Assembly (NCBI GenBank): GCA_964538085.1
Contig: CAZIDF010000007.1
Location: 62,001 to 126,000, forward strand
Reading direction: 5' to 3'
Length of the DNA stretch: 64,000 nucleotides
Source: G020348385 sp964538085
Lineage (GTDB): Bacteria > Acidobacteriota > Aminicenantia > Aminicenantales > Aminicenantaceae
Shown here: one piece after another, positions 54,055 to 62,653 of the stretch
Layout: each line of letters starts with the position of its first letter
Numbering within the stretch: the first letter of the stretch is position 1
Made by a program: the position numbers and the translations under genes
The notes under the pieces: model-generated
Told to the model about the DNA's origin: nothing
The model's input: only the letters and a program-made list of their open reading frames with translations
Databases searched by the model: none

Positions 54055-54660
54055 ATGATAAATTGTGTGATCTCTGACCTTGGAAAGGTCATTTTATTCT
54101 TCGACAATTTTATTTTTTTTCGAAAGCTGACGGAATATTGTTCTTTTTCTGCCCTAGATATTGCCGAACGCATTCATCGGCACTGGGACATGATCAGGTC
54201 CTTTGATACGGGCAAGATCGAACCCGCAGATTTTTACAAGGAAGCGGTCCGAAATCTGGATGCAGAAATCGGGCAAGAAGATTTCTTTCGTATTTATAAC
54301 GATGTTTTTTCCCTCAATCGTCCTGTGTTGGATCTTTTAAAAAGACTCAAATTGAACAACAAACTGATCCTTCTTTCGAATACAGATGTGGAACGCTTCG
54401 GATTCATCAAGAAGAAGTTTCCTCAGATTCTCCTGTTCGATGATTACATCCTTTCTTTCGAAGTGGGATACATGAAGCCTCATCCGAAGATTTATGCAGA
54501 AGCGCTCAAGAAAGCGCGAGTCTCCGCGAAAGAATGTGTATTCGTTGACGATTTGCCAGAGAATATCGAAGGAGCGGAAAGAATGGGCATGAATGCCATT
54601 TTATATGGCCCTCAAACCGACCTTGAATTTTGGTTGAAACAGTTGAATGCGACTCTCTGA
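54055..54660 (+). CDS. HAD-superfamily hydrolase (HAD-IA type)
   Basis: 201 residues. Motif I is ISDLGKV with the nucleophile Asp8; the second Asp is replaced by Gly, as in YihX-type members. Motif II is ILLSNTD, motif III MKPHPKIYAEALKKA and motif IV VFVDDLPENIEGA. A helical cap lies at about 20-85. It could be a sugar- or nucleotide-phosphatase; the substrate is open. It converges with yjbQ. Confidence 0.85.
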   Translation: MINCVISDLGKVILFFDNFIFFRKLTEYCSFSALDIAERIHRHWDMIRSFDTGKIEPADFYKEAVRNLDAEIGQEDFFRIYNDVFSLNRPVLDLLKRLKLNNKLILLSNTDVERFGFIKKKFPQILLFDDYILSFEVGYMKPHPKIYAEALKKARVSAKECVFVDDLPENIEGAERMGMNAILYGPQTDLEFWLKQLNATL

Positions 54661-54661
54661 A

Positions 54662-55054
54662 TCAGGGTTGTATGTGGATAAAAAACTTCCGCATTCTCGG
54701 CCCGTCGAACTCACAGAAGAATATGCCTTGCCATGTGCCCAGCACAAGACTCCCGTTTTCGATGAGGATCGAAACAGAAGAGCCGACCAGCGTTGATTTG
54801 ACATGGGCCGAGGAGTTTCCCTCGGCGTGGGTGTAGGGAAGGGACTCGGGCACAATATTTCTCATCGCCATCAAGATATCTTCCTTAACAGACGGATCGG
54901 CGTTTTCATTGATGGTCACTCCGGCGGTGGTGTGCGGGATATACACGCTGCACATCCCTGTTTCTTTTCCCGACGAGCTAACCGCCTCTTTAATACGATC
55001 CGTTATATCGATAAGCTCCTCTTTTTTATGTGTTTGAACGGTGAGTGTTTTCAT
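54662..55054 (-). CDS. yjbQ: YjbQ/UPF0047 family protein
   Basis: 130 residues from ATG 55054, which has GAGAGG upstream; a TTG at 55066 is the frame limit. The family signature is complete: MCSVYIPHTTAGVTINENAD, NSSAHVKSTLVGSS and LVLGTWQGIFFCEFDGPR. Members form trimers with a His-rich metal site and have been called secondary thiamine-phosphate synthases, but the physiological role is unsettled. Confidence 0.92.
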   Translation of the reverse strand: MKTLTVQTHKKEELIDITDRIKEAVSSSGKETGMCSVYIPHTTAGVTINENADPSVKEDILMAMRNIVPESLPYTHAEGNSSAHVKSTLVGSSVSILIENGSLVLGTWQGIFFCEFDGPRMRKFFIHIQP

Positions 55055-55156
55055 TTTGCCTCTCAAAAAAGTTGGTCGAAAAAAGTTATTTTAACACAAT
55101 CGCAGATGACGCAATCGTCCATTTCGGTAAAAAATGAAAAAAATCAAAAAAAAGAC

Positions 55157-55185
55157 TTGACAAGGACTTGCCGTTGCCATATAAA
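55157..55185 (+). promoter_or_regulatory. nrdD operon promoter
   Basis: TTGACA (55157-55162), 17-nt spacer, TATAAA (55180-55185). The start is near 55192, directly upstream of two NrdR-box-like sites, with a leader of about 180 nt. Confidence 0.7.
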
Positions 55186-55198
55186 TTTCTTATCGTTT

Positions 55199-55246
55199 AT
55201 ACAATATTTAGTGTTAATCGTTAGTGGGTGACACAATATATGGGTG
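55199..55246 (+). promoter_or_regulatory. Tandem NrdR boxes upstream of nrdD
   Basis: ATACAATATTTAGTGT (55199-55214) matches the NrdR consensus ACACWATATATWGTGT at 14 of 16. A second, weaker box ACACAATATATGGGTG begins at 55231. The starts are 32 nt apart, the three-turn spacing known for NrdR box pairs. Both lie just downstream of the predicted start, fitting repression. No nrdR gene is in the window. Confidence 0.65.
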
Positions 55247-55373
55247 TTTTTCCAAGAATGAGCAAAAATCCTTCTTCACGGCAGTTGCGAAAAATCAAAG
55301 GACATCTCAACCCCTCATTTCTGAGGAAAAGACGATCAAATCAAGAGTTCAGAATTAGAAAAGGAGAATTTGA

Positions 55374-57446
55374 ATGAGGCAAGTTGTTTCAAGGATTAAA
55401 AAAAGAGATGGCACGGTGGTGGATTTTGTTCAGGAAAAAATCACAAAGGCTGTCTACAAGGCAATGGAATCGCACGGCATAGTCGATGAGAAGGCGGCCA
55501 AAAGTGTTTCCGATATCGTCACCTTTATGATGGAGGACAAGTTCGGTGGTTATACCATCCCGGCTGTGGAACAGATTCAAGATATCGTCGAGATGGTATT
55601 GATGAAGCAAGGATACCATGAAATTGCCAAATCCTATATTTTATACCGGGACAGGCACAAGGATATCCGGGAAGCCAAAATGACGGGGATTAATCTGGAA
55701 AGATTGATCAAAGATTACATTGCCGATGTGGATTGGAAGATCAGGGAAAACAGCAACGAAGGCGTGATGAGTTTTTCGGGATTGAATGCCAGAGTCTCTG
55801 GGGAAGTTCTGGCAAATTTTGCTCTCAATCATCTCTACTCGTACACGGTAAAAAAGGCCCACCTAGAAGGGGAGGTGCATATCCATGACCTTTCTTATCC
55901 GCTGGTCGGCTACTGCGCGGGTTGGTCTCTCGAGAATCTCTTGAAGAAAGGTTTTGGGCATGTCCCCAACCAGGTCCATTCCTTCCCTGCCAAACATCTC
56001 GAGACAGCCACCCTCCACATGGTCAATTTCATCGGGACCATGCAGGGGGAATTCGCTGGAGCCCAGGCCTTTTCCAGTGTCGACACCTATTTGGCTCCGT
56101 TCATCAAGTCAGATGCCCTGGATTACGAACGTGTCAAGCAGGACATTCAGAAACTCATTTTTGGATTGAACGTTCCTTCCAGGTGGGGGTGGCAGACACC
56201 CTTTTCCAACCTGACCTTCGATTGGACGGTCCCCGATGACCTAAAGGATAAACCCGCCATAATCGGAGGGGAGGAGCAAGAATACACTTATGGGGATTGC
56301 CAGAAGGAAATGGACATGTTCAACCAGGCATTTCTCGAGCTGATGGTGGGAGGGGACATGCACGGCCGGGTTTTCACTTTCCCGATCCCCACCTATAATT
56401 TGACGAAGGATTTCGATTGGGATTCCCCGAATGCAAAACTGCTGTTCGATGTGACGGCCAAGTACGGAATTCCCTATTTCCAAAACTACATCGGCACGAA
56501 TCTCGACCCAGGCGACATTCGGGCGATGTGTTGTCGATTGAACCTGGACCAGAGAGAGCTCCTCAACAGGCCTGGCAACATTTGGGGGCCTGGCGATTCC
56601 ACCGGTTCGATCGGAGTGGCAACCATCAACCTCAACAGAGTGGGCTACGAATCCGATTCAAGGGAGGACTATTTCAACAAACTGAAGAGTCTTATGATAC
56701 TGGCTAAAGAGTCACTCGAGACCAAGCGGGAATTGGTGAACAACATGCTGAAAAAGGGTTTGATGCCGTACACCTTGGTCTATCTTGGTCACTTCGACAA
56801 CCACTTCTCGACCATAGGCGTTTGCGGGATGAATGAAAGTTGTTTGAACTTCCTGGGCAAAGGAATCGACACCGTGGAGGGAAAACAGTTCGCTATAGAC
56901 GCGCTGAAATTCATGAGAGATACCATACAGGCTTTCCAGGAAGAAACCGGGAATCTTTACAACCTCGAGGCCACACCGGCCGAGTCCACATCCTACAGGT
57001 TTGGCCGGTTGGATAGGCAGAAATACAACAGCATCATCACTTCAGGGACGGAAAAATATCCCTTCCTCACCAATTCCACACAGCTCAATGTCGATGCCAC
57101 ACAGGACGTTTTCGAGGCCATCCAACATCAGAAAGACATCCAGCCACTGTACACGGGGGGAACTATCTTCCATGCTTTCCTTCCCGAATCCATCGACGGA
57201 GAAACATGCAAGAAATTGGTCCAGAAAATTTCCGCAACAGGACTCCCCTATTTCAGCATCACGCCGACATTCAGTGTGTGTGCGGATCACCAATTCATCA
57301 AGGGAAAAGTCACGAAGTGTCCCGAGTGCAACAAACCCACGGAGGTTTATTCAAGGATAGTCGGCTATTTGCGCCCGGTTGCCACATGGAATGACGGGAA
57401 ACAGCAAGAATTTAGAGAAAGGACTCCTTTCGAAGTCAGGGAATAG
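55374..57446 (+). CDS. nrdD: Anaerobic (class III) ribonucleoside-triphosphate reductase
   Basis: A 690-residue glycyl-radical enzyme that makes dNTPs without oxygen. An N-terminal ATP-cone (about 1-95, VVSRIKKRDGTVVDF) senses ATP/dATP. The barrel contains EGEVHIHDLSYPLVGYCAGW and the Cys loop CCRLNLDQREL. A zinc site is formed by CADH and CPEC near 640-655. The radical Gly664 lies in RIVGYLRPVATWN. GGAG precedes the ATG. First gene of nrdD-redoxin-nrdG-dut. Confidence 0.96.
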   Translation: MRQVVSRIKKRDGTVVDFVQEKITKAVYKAMESHGIVDEKAAKSVSDIVTFMMEDKFGGYTIPAVEQIQDIVEMVLMKQGYHEIAKSYILYRDRHKDIREAKMTGINLERLIKDYIADVDWKIRENSNEGVMSFSGLNARVSGEVLANFALNHLYSYTVKKAHLEGEVHIHDLSYPLVGYCAGWSLENLLKKGFGHVPNQVHSFPAKHLETATLHMVNFIGTMQGEFAGAQAFSSVDTYLAPFIKSDALDYERVKQDIQKLIFGLNVPSRWGWQTPFSNLTFDWTVPDDLKDKPAIIGGEEQEYTYGDCQKEMDMFNQAFLELMVGGDMHGRVFTFPIPTYNLTKDFDWDSPNAKLLFDVTAKYGIPYFQNYIGTNLDPGDIRAMCCRLNLDQRELLNRPGNIWGPGDSTGSIGVATINLNRVGYESDSREDYFNKLKSLMILAKESLETKRELVNNMLKKGLMPYTLVYLGHFDNHFSTIGVCGMNESCLNFLGKGIDTVEGKQFAIDALKFMRDTIQAFQEETGNLYNLEATPAESTSYRFGRLDRQKYNSIITSGTEKYPFLTNSTQLNVDATQDVFEAIQHQKDIQPLYTGGTIFHAFLPESIDGETCKKLVQKISATGLPYFSITPTFSVCADHQFIKGKVTKCPECNKPTEVYSRIVGYLRPVATWNDGKQQEFRERTPFEVRE

Positions 57447-57457
57447 AAAGAATCGAG

Positions 57458-57724
57458 ATGGAATATTTCCTGTTCACCTATCCCAACTGCGAAAAATGCG
57501 AAGCGATCAAAAAAGTCCTTGCGGAAACAGATCTAGTAGGAGCTGAACACAATTTATCCCAAAAAGAGAGTAAACTCAAAATTCGAGAGTTCTTGCAGAT
57601 CCTGAATAGAGACGAAAAAGGGGGGATTATCCTTCCAACCTTGGTCCTCCAAGAGGCCGGAGAAGTTAACGCCGTTTTAAACACTAAGGAGGAACTGAGG
57701 GATTGGTTGAAATTAAAGGCCTAG
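57458..57724 (+). CDS. Glutaredoxin/NrdH-like redoxin
   Basis: 88 residues with an N-terminal redox motif FTYPNCEKC (Cys11, Cys14) and a thioredoxin-like fold with the cis-Pro region IILPTLVL. It lies 11 bp after nrdD and overlaps nrdG. Some class III reductases take electrons from a redoxin rather than formate, and a dedicated redoxin gene here suggests that type. The motif CEKC differs from the CPYC of ordinary glutaredoxins. Confidence 0.8.
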   Translation: MEYFLFTYPNCEKCEAIKKVLAETDLVGAEHNLSQKESKLKIREFLQILNRDEKGGIILPTLVLQEAGEVNAVLNTKEELRDWLKLKA

Positions 57725-58401
57725 AAAAATTTTCCCCGAGGGACTACCCAGGAATCATTTCAGCCACCCTATTTCTTGGATCGTGCAATTTCCGATGTCC
57801 CTATTGCCACAACGCTGACCTGGTACTGAACCCGGGCGATCTTCCGACATTTCCCATGGGCTATATTGCAAATTTTTTGGATTCCAGGAAAGGATGGCTG
57901 GAGGGAATTTGCATAACAGGAGGAGAGCCGCTGCTCCATCCCGATTTGGGGGATTTCCTGCGCCTGTTGAAAGAGCGGGATCTGCTGGTGAAGCTGGACA
58001 CCAATGGTTCTTTTCCATCCCGGCTGGAGAACCTGATCGCAAAAAATCTTGTTGATTCCATCGCCATGGATGTGAAGGCTCCACTGGAGAGGTATGACGA
58101 AGTCACAAGAACGAAGGTCGACAGGGAAAAAATCCTAAAAAGCATCGATATTATCATGAGTTCTGGACTGGAATATATCTTTAGGCTTACCGCTGTTCCC
58201 GGATTGATCGATGAGGAAGGGATGAGAGAAATCGGCCGGATGCTGGAAGGGGCCAAGGTTTTTCAAATCCAACAGTTCGTGCCTGCGAATACCTTGGATC
58301 CTGCCTTCGAACGATTGAAACCTTTTAAGCGAGAGGAGATGCGAGCTCTTGGTCAAAGTGTGGAGAAGGTTTTTTCTGAAATCAGATACGAAGAGGCGTA
58401 A
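57703..58401 (+). CDS. nrdG: Anaerobic ribonucleotide reductase activating protein (radical SAM)
   Basis: 232 residues. The radical-SAM cluster motif CNFRCPYC has Cys28, Cys32 and Cys35. GGEPLLHPDL is the SAM-binding GGE-type motif, and AMDVKAPLERYD follows. It should install the glycyl radical on NrdD. TTG at 57703 is used as start, with AAGGAGG at 57686-57692; it overlaps the redoxin gene by 22 bp. The long TIM-barrel form resembles NrdG2/PflA-like activases. Confidence 0.92.
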   Translation: MVEIKGLEKFSPRDYPGIISATLFLGSCNFRCPYCHNADLVLNPGDLPTFPMGYIANFLDSRKGWLEGICITGGEPLLHPDLGDFLRLLKERDLLVKLDTNGSFPSRLENLIAKNLVDSIAMDVKAPLERYDEVTRTKVDREKILKSIDIIMSSGLEYIFRLTAVPGLIDEEGMREIGRMLEGAKVFQIQQFVPANTLDPAFERLKPFKREEMRALGQSVEKVFSEIRYEEA

Positions 58402-58404
58402 GAT

Positions 58405-58827
58405 ATGGAACTGAAAGTAAAAAAAATACACAGGGATGCCAAACTTCCTTTGTACGGGCACTGGGGGGATGCAGGACTGGATCTATTCTCATCCATGGAT
58501 TTTGTTTTGGCCGTGGGACAGGTCGAGGCGATACCCACAGGAATAAAGATCGCCGTACCGGAAGGATATGTGGGTTTGATTTGGGATAAAAGCGGTGTGT
58601 CATTGAAGGGTGTTCACCGGCTGGCCGGGGTGATCGATTCTGGGTACAGAGGGGAAGTCAAAGTTGTCATGATCAATTTAAGCCGCGAACCATTCGTCAT
58701 CGAGAGGGGAATGAAGATCGCCCAAATGCTTGTTCAACCTATCAAAATAGTCGAGGTCAAGGAAGTGGATGACCTGGATGAAACGACGAGAGGAGAGGGG
58801 GGATTCGGTTCTACCGGCAAATTTTGA
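58405..58827 (+). CDS. dut: Deoxyuridine 5'-triphosphate nucleotidohydrolase
   Basis: A 140-residue trimeric dUTPase. The five motifs are visible: GDAGLDLFS, DKSGVSLKG, LAGVIDSGYRGEV, RGMKIAQMLV and RGEGGFGSTG. It hydrolyses dUTP to dUMP, protecting DNA and supplying thymidylate synthesis. It starts 3 bp after nrdG, so dNTP synthesis and dUTP removal are co-expressed. Confidence 0.95.
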   Translation: MELKVKKIHRDAKLPLYGHWGDAGLDLFSSMDFVLAVGQVEAIPTGIKIAVPEGYVGLIWDKSGVSLKGVHRLAGVIDSGYRGEVKVVMINLSREPFVIERGMKIAQMLVQPIKIVEVKEVDDLDETTRGEGGFGSTGKF

Positions 58828-58927
58828 TTGCTCCCATGTTTGCTGTTGGCCTCAGCCTTATGCTTTGCAACTGATCTGAAAAATAATTATGTTGATTCGT
58901 CCTGTCGATTTTTGTTCGAGCGTTATT

Positions 58928-58933
58928 TATAAT
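58928..58933 (+). promoter_or_regulatory. -10 box of the TrmJ-like gene, leaderless
   Basis: TATAAT is perfect, but the -35 (TCGATT at 58905-58910, 17-nt spacer) is weak. It overlaps the first possible ATG (58932), so the start codon is probably the ATG at 58941, 7 nt after the box. Confidence 0.45.
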
Positions 58934-58940
58934 GAATAGC

Positions 58941-59639
58941 ATGAATTCCAGATTCACGGTTGTTTTGGTAAGGCCTGAACATCCGGCCAATATCGGGTTT
59001 GTCGCCCGCCACATGAAAAACACAGGATTTGGTCGTTTGAGATTGGTGGGGATTTCTGGCGTTGAAGATGAATCCTACAGGACGGCTGTACATGCGCGGG
59101 AGATCCTCGATTCTGCCCGCTTGTATGACCGGTTGGCAGAAGCCACCGCGGATCTTGAGGTCATCTTTGCAGCCACATCGAAAAAGCGAAAAAGCTATTC
59201 CCAGATCTCTTTTGAGGATGCGATGGCAAAAATCGTTCAATTTCCCGATTCCACAAAGGTGGGGCTTCTTTTTGGGAACGAGCGCACAGGCTTGACTTCG
59301 CAAGAATTGAGCCATTCCAACTTTCGGTTTGTCATTCCCCAGGCCACAAAACAGCCTTCCTACAATCTTGCTGCAGCCGTTCTTATCTCGCTTTTTCACA
59401 TTTACACCCGTGCCCGAATCTCTCGGGATGGATCCGAGCTGGAGAAGCCCTTGACGCAGGATGAACAAAGGGCTTGTATTTCGATCATCCTTGCCAAGCT
59501 CGAGGAGAAGGGCTTCATCCATAAAACGAACAAAAAACACACATCAGAGATGATCTTCGATTTGGTTGGAAGAGTTTGCATGACGGAGAGGGATAGGAAA
59601 CTTCTCCTCGCGCTCTTTTCCAAAGGAATCGGTCTGTGA
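58941..59639 (+). CDS. trmJ: SPOUT-class RNA 2'-O-methyltransferase, TrmJ-like
   Basis: 232 residues from ATG 58941. It starts SRFTVVLVRPEHPANIGFVA, the TrmH/TrmJ opening, and has the SPOUT knot motifs LLFGNERTGLT and YNLAAAVLISLFHIY. The C-terminal helical extension (about 165-232) is like that of TrmJ rather than TrmL. It should methylate a ribose in tRNA (Cm/Um32 in known TrmJ). It is 16 bp upstream of osmC-like gene. The TATAAT overlapping the earlier ATG argues for this start. Confidence 0.85.
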   Translation: MNSRFTVVLVRPEHPANIGFVARHMKNTGFGRLRLVGISGVEDESYRTAVHAREILDSARLYDRLAEATADLEVIFAATSKKRKSYSQISFEDAMAKIVQFPDSTKVGLLFGNERTGLTSQELSHSNFRFVIPQATKQPSYNLAAAVLISLFHIYTRARISRDGSELEKPLTQDEQRACISIILAKLEEKGFIHKTNKKHTSEMIFDLVGRVCMTERDRKLLLALFSKGIGL

Positions 59640-59655
59640 ATGAAAGGAGAAAAAA

Positions 59656-60063
59656 ATGGAAGAGATCAAAGTCACATTTCCGGGCGGGAAACGTGTGGAA
59701 GCGGAATACAAAGGTTTCCTGATAAAAACGGACCAAGCCGTTTATGCTGGCGGGGAAGGTACGGCACCGGCTCCCTTTGACCTTTTTTTGGGATCGATCG
59801 CCACTTGTGTCGGCTTTTATGTTCTGGCTTTCTGCCAAAACAGGGGATATCGAACGGATCAGATTTATGTCACGATGAAGATGCAAAAAAACAAAGAAAG
59901 AAAAATGATCGACAAGATCAGCTTCGAAATCCAGCTCCCCTCAGAATTTCCTGAAAAATACACAAAAGCGATCATAAAGTCTGTGGACAAGTGTGCAGTC
60001 AAGGCCCATATGGTCGATACCCCAGAATTTGATTATGTGGTCAAAATTGAAGAGCCACAGTAA
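59656..60063 (+). CDS. OsmC/Ohr family protein
   Basis: 135 residues. The two OsmC redox cysteines are Cys51 (SIATCVGFYVLAFCQNRG) and Cys113 (DKCAVKAHM). TAPAPFDLFLGSIATC is typical of the YhfA-like OsmC branch. An additional Cys60 lies on the same helix. GGAG precedes the ATG. Likely hydroperoxide detoxification, not proven for this branch. Confidence 0.88.
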   Translation: MEEIKVTFPGGKRVEAEYKGFLIKTDQAVYAGGEGTAPAPFDLFLGSIATCVGFYVLAFCQNRGYRTDQIYVTMKMQKNKERKMIDKISFEIQLPSEFPEKYTKAIIKSVDKCAVKAHMVDTPEFDYVVKIEEPQ

Positions 60064-60077
60064 TCAAAATATTCCTT

Positions 60078-61055
60078 TCACTCGTTCAGCTGGGGATGCC
60101 ACAGATAATAAAAACCGCTCTTCAAGGATTGAACGACTTCTCTGAAGCCAACGCTTTCCAAAGGATTTTCGCTCTTTAGATTCGTTGCGTAGATATTGGT
60201 CTTTTTCTTGGGAAAATAGGTGTAAGAAACAACCTTCGCCTCCGGTAAAGAAGCGAAGTCGAGGATCGTTTTGAGAGCATTGTCGAAATATCCGATTTCG
60301 TCGATCAGCTTAGCTTCCAAAGCTTGCGAGGCTGTCAGCACTCGCCCGTCTGTTATTTTCTCCAGGTCTTCGCGCGACAGGTACTCTTTTCTGCTTTCAT
60401 ACACGACGTCCTGAAAATTTTCTTGATATTCATCTATAATCTTCTGGAAAATGTCCTGTTCTTCGGGTGTCATTTGGCGGAAGACACTCCCTGAATCCTT
60501 GTGTTTTCCGGATTTGATGACCTGAACCTGGATCCCGACTTTGTCGAAAAGTCCTTCCAGATTCGGAAAAAGAGAGATGACACCGATGCTTCCTGTAAGG
60601 GTAGAAGGATGAGCCATGAGATAGTCGCAGGCCGAAGCGATATAATATCCGCCCGAAGCGGTCAGCCCCATCATCAGCGCAAGAACGGGGATGCCTGTTC
60701 TATGTTTGAAATTCTGGATTTCATGATAGATGATATCGCTGGCTGTGACTTCACCTCCTGGCGTGTCCAGTCTCAAGATGACTCCCTTGACCATTTTGTC
60801 TTCAGCCGCTTTTTTTAACCTGAAGTAGACTTGAGACAGAACATCTCCTTCTCTGTCGAAAATACCCTGGTTCATCGATGTGCTGATCAAACCCGATATA
60901 TCCAATAGAAGGATTTTTTCTTTCGCATGGCTTTTGACCAGTTCCACTTCTTCTATTTGACTTGCCCCCATAAGATCGAGATGAAAATGGGGGGAACATG
61001 CGGTAAGAACAAACGCCAAGATCGTTATCCCGATTCCTGTTCCGACTTTTCTCAT
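60078..61055 (-). CDS. sppA: Signal peptide peptidase SppA-like lipoprotein
   Basis: 325 residues with a lipobox LTAC (Cys20). S49 peptidase core: GVILRLDTPGGEVTASDIIY, catalytic Ser134 in LTASGGYYIASACDYLMAHP, and Lys186 in KSGKHKDSG, with the same 52-residue spacing as in Bacillus SppA. It is the short, single-domain form. The lipobox suggests outer-face anchoring. It converges with the osmC-like gene and diverges from the next gene. Confidence 0.9.
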   Translation of the reverse strand: MRKVGTGIGITILAFVLTACSPHFHLDLMGASQIEEVELVKSHAKEKILLLDISGLISTSMNQGIFDREGDVLSQVYFRLKKAAEDKMVKGVILRLDTPGGEVTASDIIYHEIQNFKHRTGIPVLALMMGLTASGGYYIASACDYLMAHPSTLTGSIGVISLFPNLEGLFDKVGIQVQVIKSGKHKDSGSVFRQMTPEEQDIFQKIIDEYQENFQDVVYESRKEYLSREDLEKITDGRVLTASQALEAKLIDEIGYFDNALKTILDFASLPEAKVVSYTYFPKKKTNIYATNLKSENPLESVGFREVVQSLKSGFYYLWHPQLNE

Positions 61056-61108
61056 TTATCCTCCAAAAAAGGAAATGTGTTCTCACTTTTGATTATAGCA
61101 TATTCGAG

Positions 61109-61137
61109 TTGACTTACATTTCCCCTGATGGTATAAA
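61109..61137 (+). promoter_or_regulatory. Promoter of the membrane HD-like protein gene
   Basis: TTGACT (61109-61114), 17-nt spacer, TATAAA (61132-61137), about 85 nt before the chosen ATG. Confidence 0.6.
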
Positions 61138-61222
61138 TGTTTTCAGTTATTTGCTTAGATTTATTTTATCGCTGAAGCCGGGGAAGAGCAGAGGAGATAA
61201 AACTCACAATAAGGGAGTGAGG

Positions 61223-62161
61223 ATGAACAAAATCAAGGAATTTGTCCTCAAGCATTTCGAAGTCTCCTTGATCATCTTGATACTGGTCGGGATCTTTGCC
61301 ATCGCTTTTCTTGTGCATTATAAATTTTCCTTTCTTAATTTTTTCTTTCTTCCTGTGATCCTTTCTGGGTATTTCCTGGGCAAAAATAGAGCCGTGTTGA
61401 CGGCGATTTTTTGCATTCTGCTCATGGTTCTGTACCTTTTGTTTTTTAATCTTTTGTTCGGCACAGGACCCGGGCTTTCTCTTGATTCTGGCATCAATCT
61501 TATCACATGGGGAAGCTTCCTTATCCTGACCGGTGCGATCATCGGAGTCGTTTCTGAACAAAGGGAAAAAAGAATACGCAACTTGAGACGTTCATATATC
61601 GGGAGCCTGGAGATCCTGCTCAAATACATGGAGGTTGCCGATGATGTGAAGCCCCGTTCCATGCGGGTGGCCCGCCTAGCGGGGAAAATGGCAGAAGCGG
61701 CAGGACTGGAAAAGAGGGAGGTCGAAAACATCAAATCTGCTGCCTTGCTGTATGAAGCGGGAGACCTTCGATCCAGCCTCCCCTTTTTCAGTGAAGTGGT
61801 CGATTTCATGGCGTTGGAAATGGAGCCATCGGATAGCCAATTGGACGATAGAGAAAATGTGATGTTGAATTCCGCAGCCTCGGTATTGAGGGAAGTAGAG
61901 CCCATTCTTTTTAATTATTACCATCACTATGTCGAAGAAGCTCACCTGTTGGACAAGGACTTAGACAAGATCCCGATGGGTAGTATCCTGATCGCCCTTG
62001 CCGACATCCATGACAGACTGACATTCAATGCTCCCCCTCTTCAGGAAGGGGAGGAATACAGATCAAAAACGGGGATCGAAAAGCTGGGAGGACGTGCATT
62101 TCCCCACGTGGCCCTCTACGCCCTGCACGAAGCGGTCGCTCTTCTGGATACATGTGAATAA
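61223..62161 (+). CDS. Membrane protein with degenerate HD-type domain
   Basis: 312 residues from ATG 61223, chosen for AAGGGAGTGAGG just before it; the frame starts at 61109. Four hydrophobic segments (about 14-36, 38-55, 60-80, 95-112) precede an arginine-rich linker. A cytoplasmic helical domain then follows with SMRVARLAGKMAEAAGLEKREVENIKSAALLYEAGDL. This aligns by eye with HD-GYP domains, but the HD pair (usually AALLHDIG) reads YE, and other metal ligands are also absent. So it is probably a catalytically dead HD-like sensor or scaffold. Confidence 0.65.
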   Translation: MNKIKEFVLKHFEVSLIILILVGIFAIAFLVHYKFSFLNFFFLPVILSGYFLGKNRAVLTAIFCILLMVLYLLFFNLLFGTGPGLSLDSGINLITWGSFLILTGAIIGVVSEQREKRIRNLRRSYIGSLEILLKYMEVADDVKPRSMRVARLAGKMAEAAGLEKREVENIKSAALLYEAGDLRSSLPFFSEVVDFMALEMEPSDSQLDDRENVMLNSAASVLREVEPILFNYYHHYVEEAHLLDKDLDKIPMGSILIALADIHDRLTFNAPPLQEGEEYRSKTGIEKLGGRAFPHVALYALHEAVALLDTCE

Positions 62162-62197
62162 CAAAGGCTGGGATTTACCCTACCTGGAATATCTTTA

Positions 62198-62653
62198 ATG
62201 ACTGAATATCGAGTAGTGGGGGTCGATCTGGCTGGCGTTCCCCATCGTCCCACCGGCATATGTTTGTTGAAAAATATGAGTGCACAAACCATGCTCGCTT
62301 ACTCCGATGAATCTATTTTAGGAATCATCGACAGGGAAAAACCGAACCTAGTGACAATAGATGCTCCCCTCTCGCTGCCGCCGGGGAGAAAATCCATCCA
62401 TCAAAAGAACGGACAGCATTTCCGTCCTTGTGATCTGGAGCTAAGACGAAGAAAAATCCGTTTCTTTCCGATCACGCTGGGACCGATGAGAATCTTGACA
62501 GAGAGAGGAGTCGCACTGAAAAGCTCGATCGAAAATAAAGGTTTCCCCGTGGTTGAAATATATCCAGGCGGAGCCCAGGATATTTGGGGTATTTCGCGGG
62601 CAAGAAGTACAGAAAGAGATAAAAACACAGGGGGCTTTATTGAGGCACGATGA
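62198..62653 (+). CDS. DUF429-family protein, apparently truncated at the C terminus
   Basis: 151 residues. The front matches DUF429 (predicted RNase H-like fold): VVGVDLAGVPHRPTGICLL, NLVTIDAPLSLP and VEIYPGGAQDIWGI. Other members continue for another 70 or so residues; here the frame turns unrelated after about residue 132 and stops inside the 3' end of the convergent kinase gene. No Shine-Dalgarno was noted. Either a natural short form or a gene cut by a deletion. Confidence 0.65.
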   Translation: MTEYRVVGVDLAGVPHRPTGICLLKNMSAQTMLAYSDESILGIIDREKPNLVTIDAPLSLPPGRKSIHQKNGQHFRPCDLELRRRKIRFFPITLGPMRILTERGVALKSSIENKGFPVVEIYPGGAQDIWGISRARSTERDKNTGGFIEAR

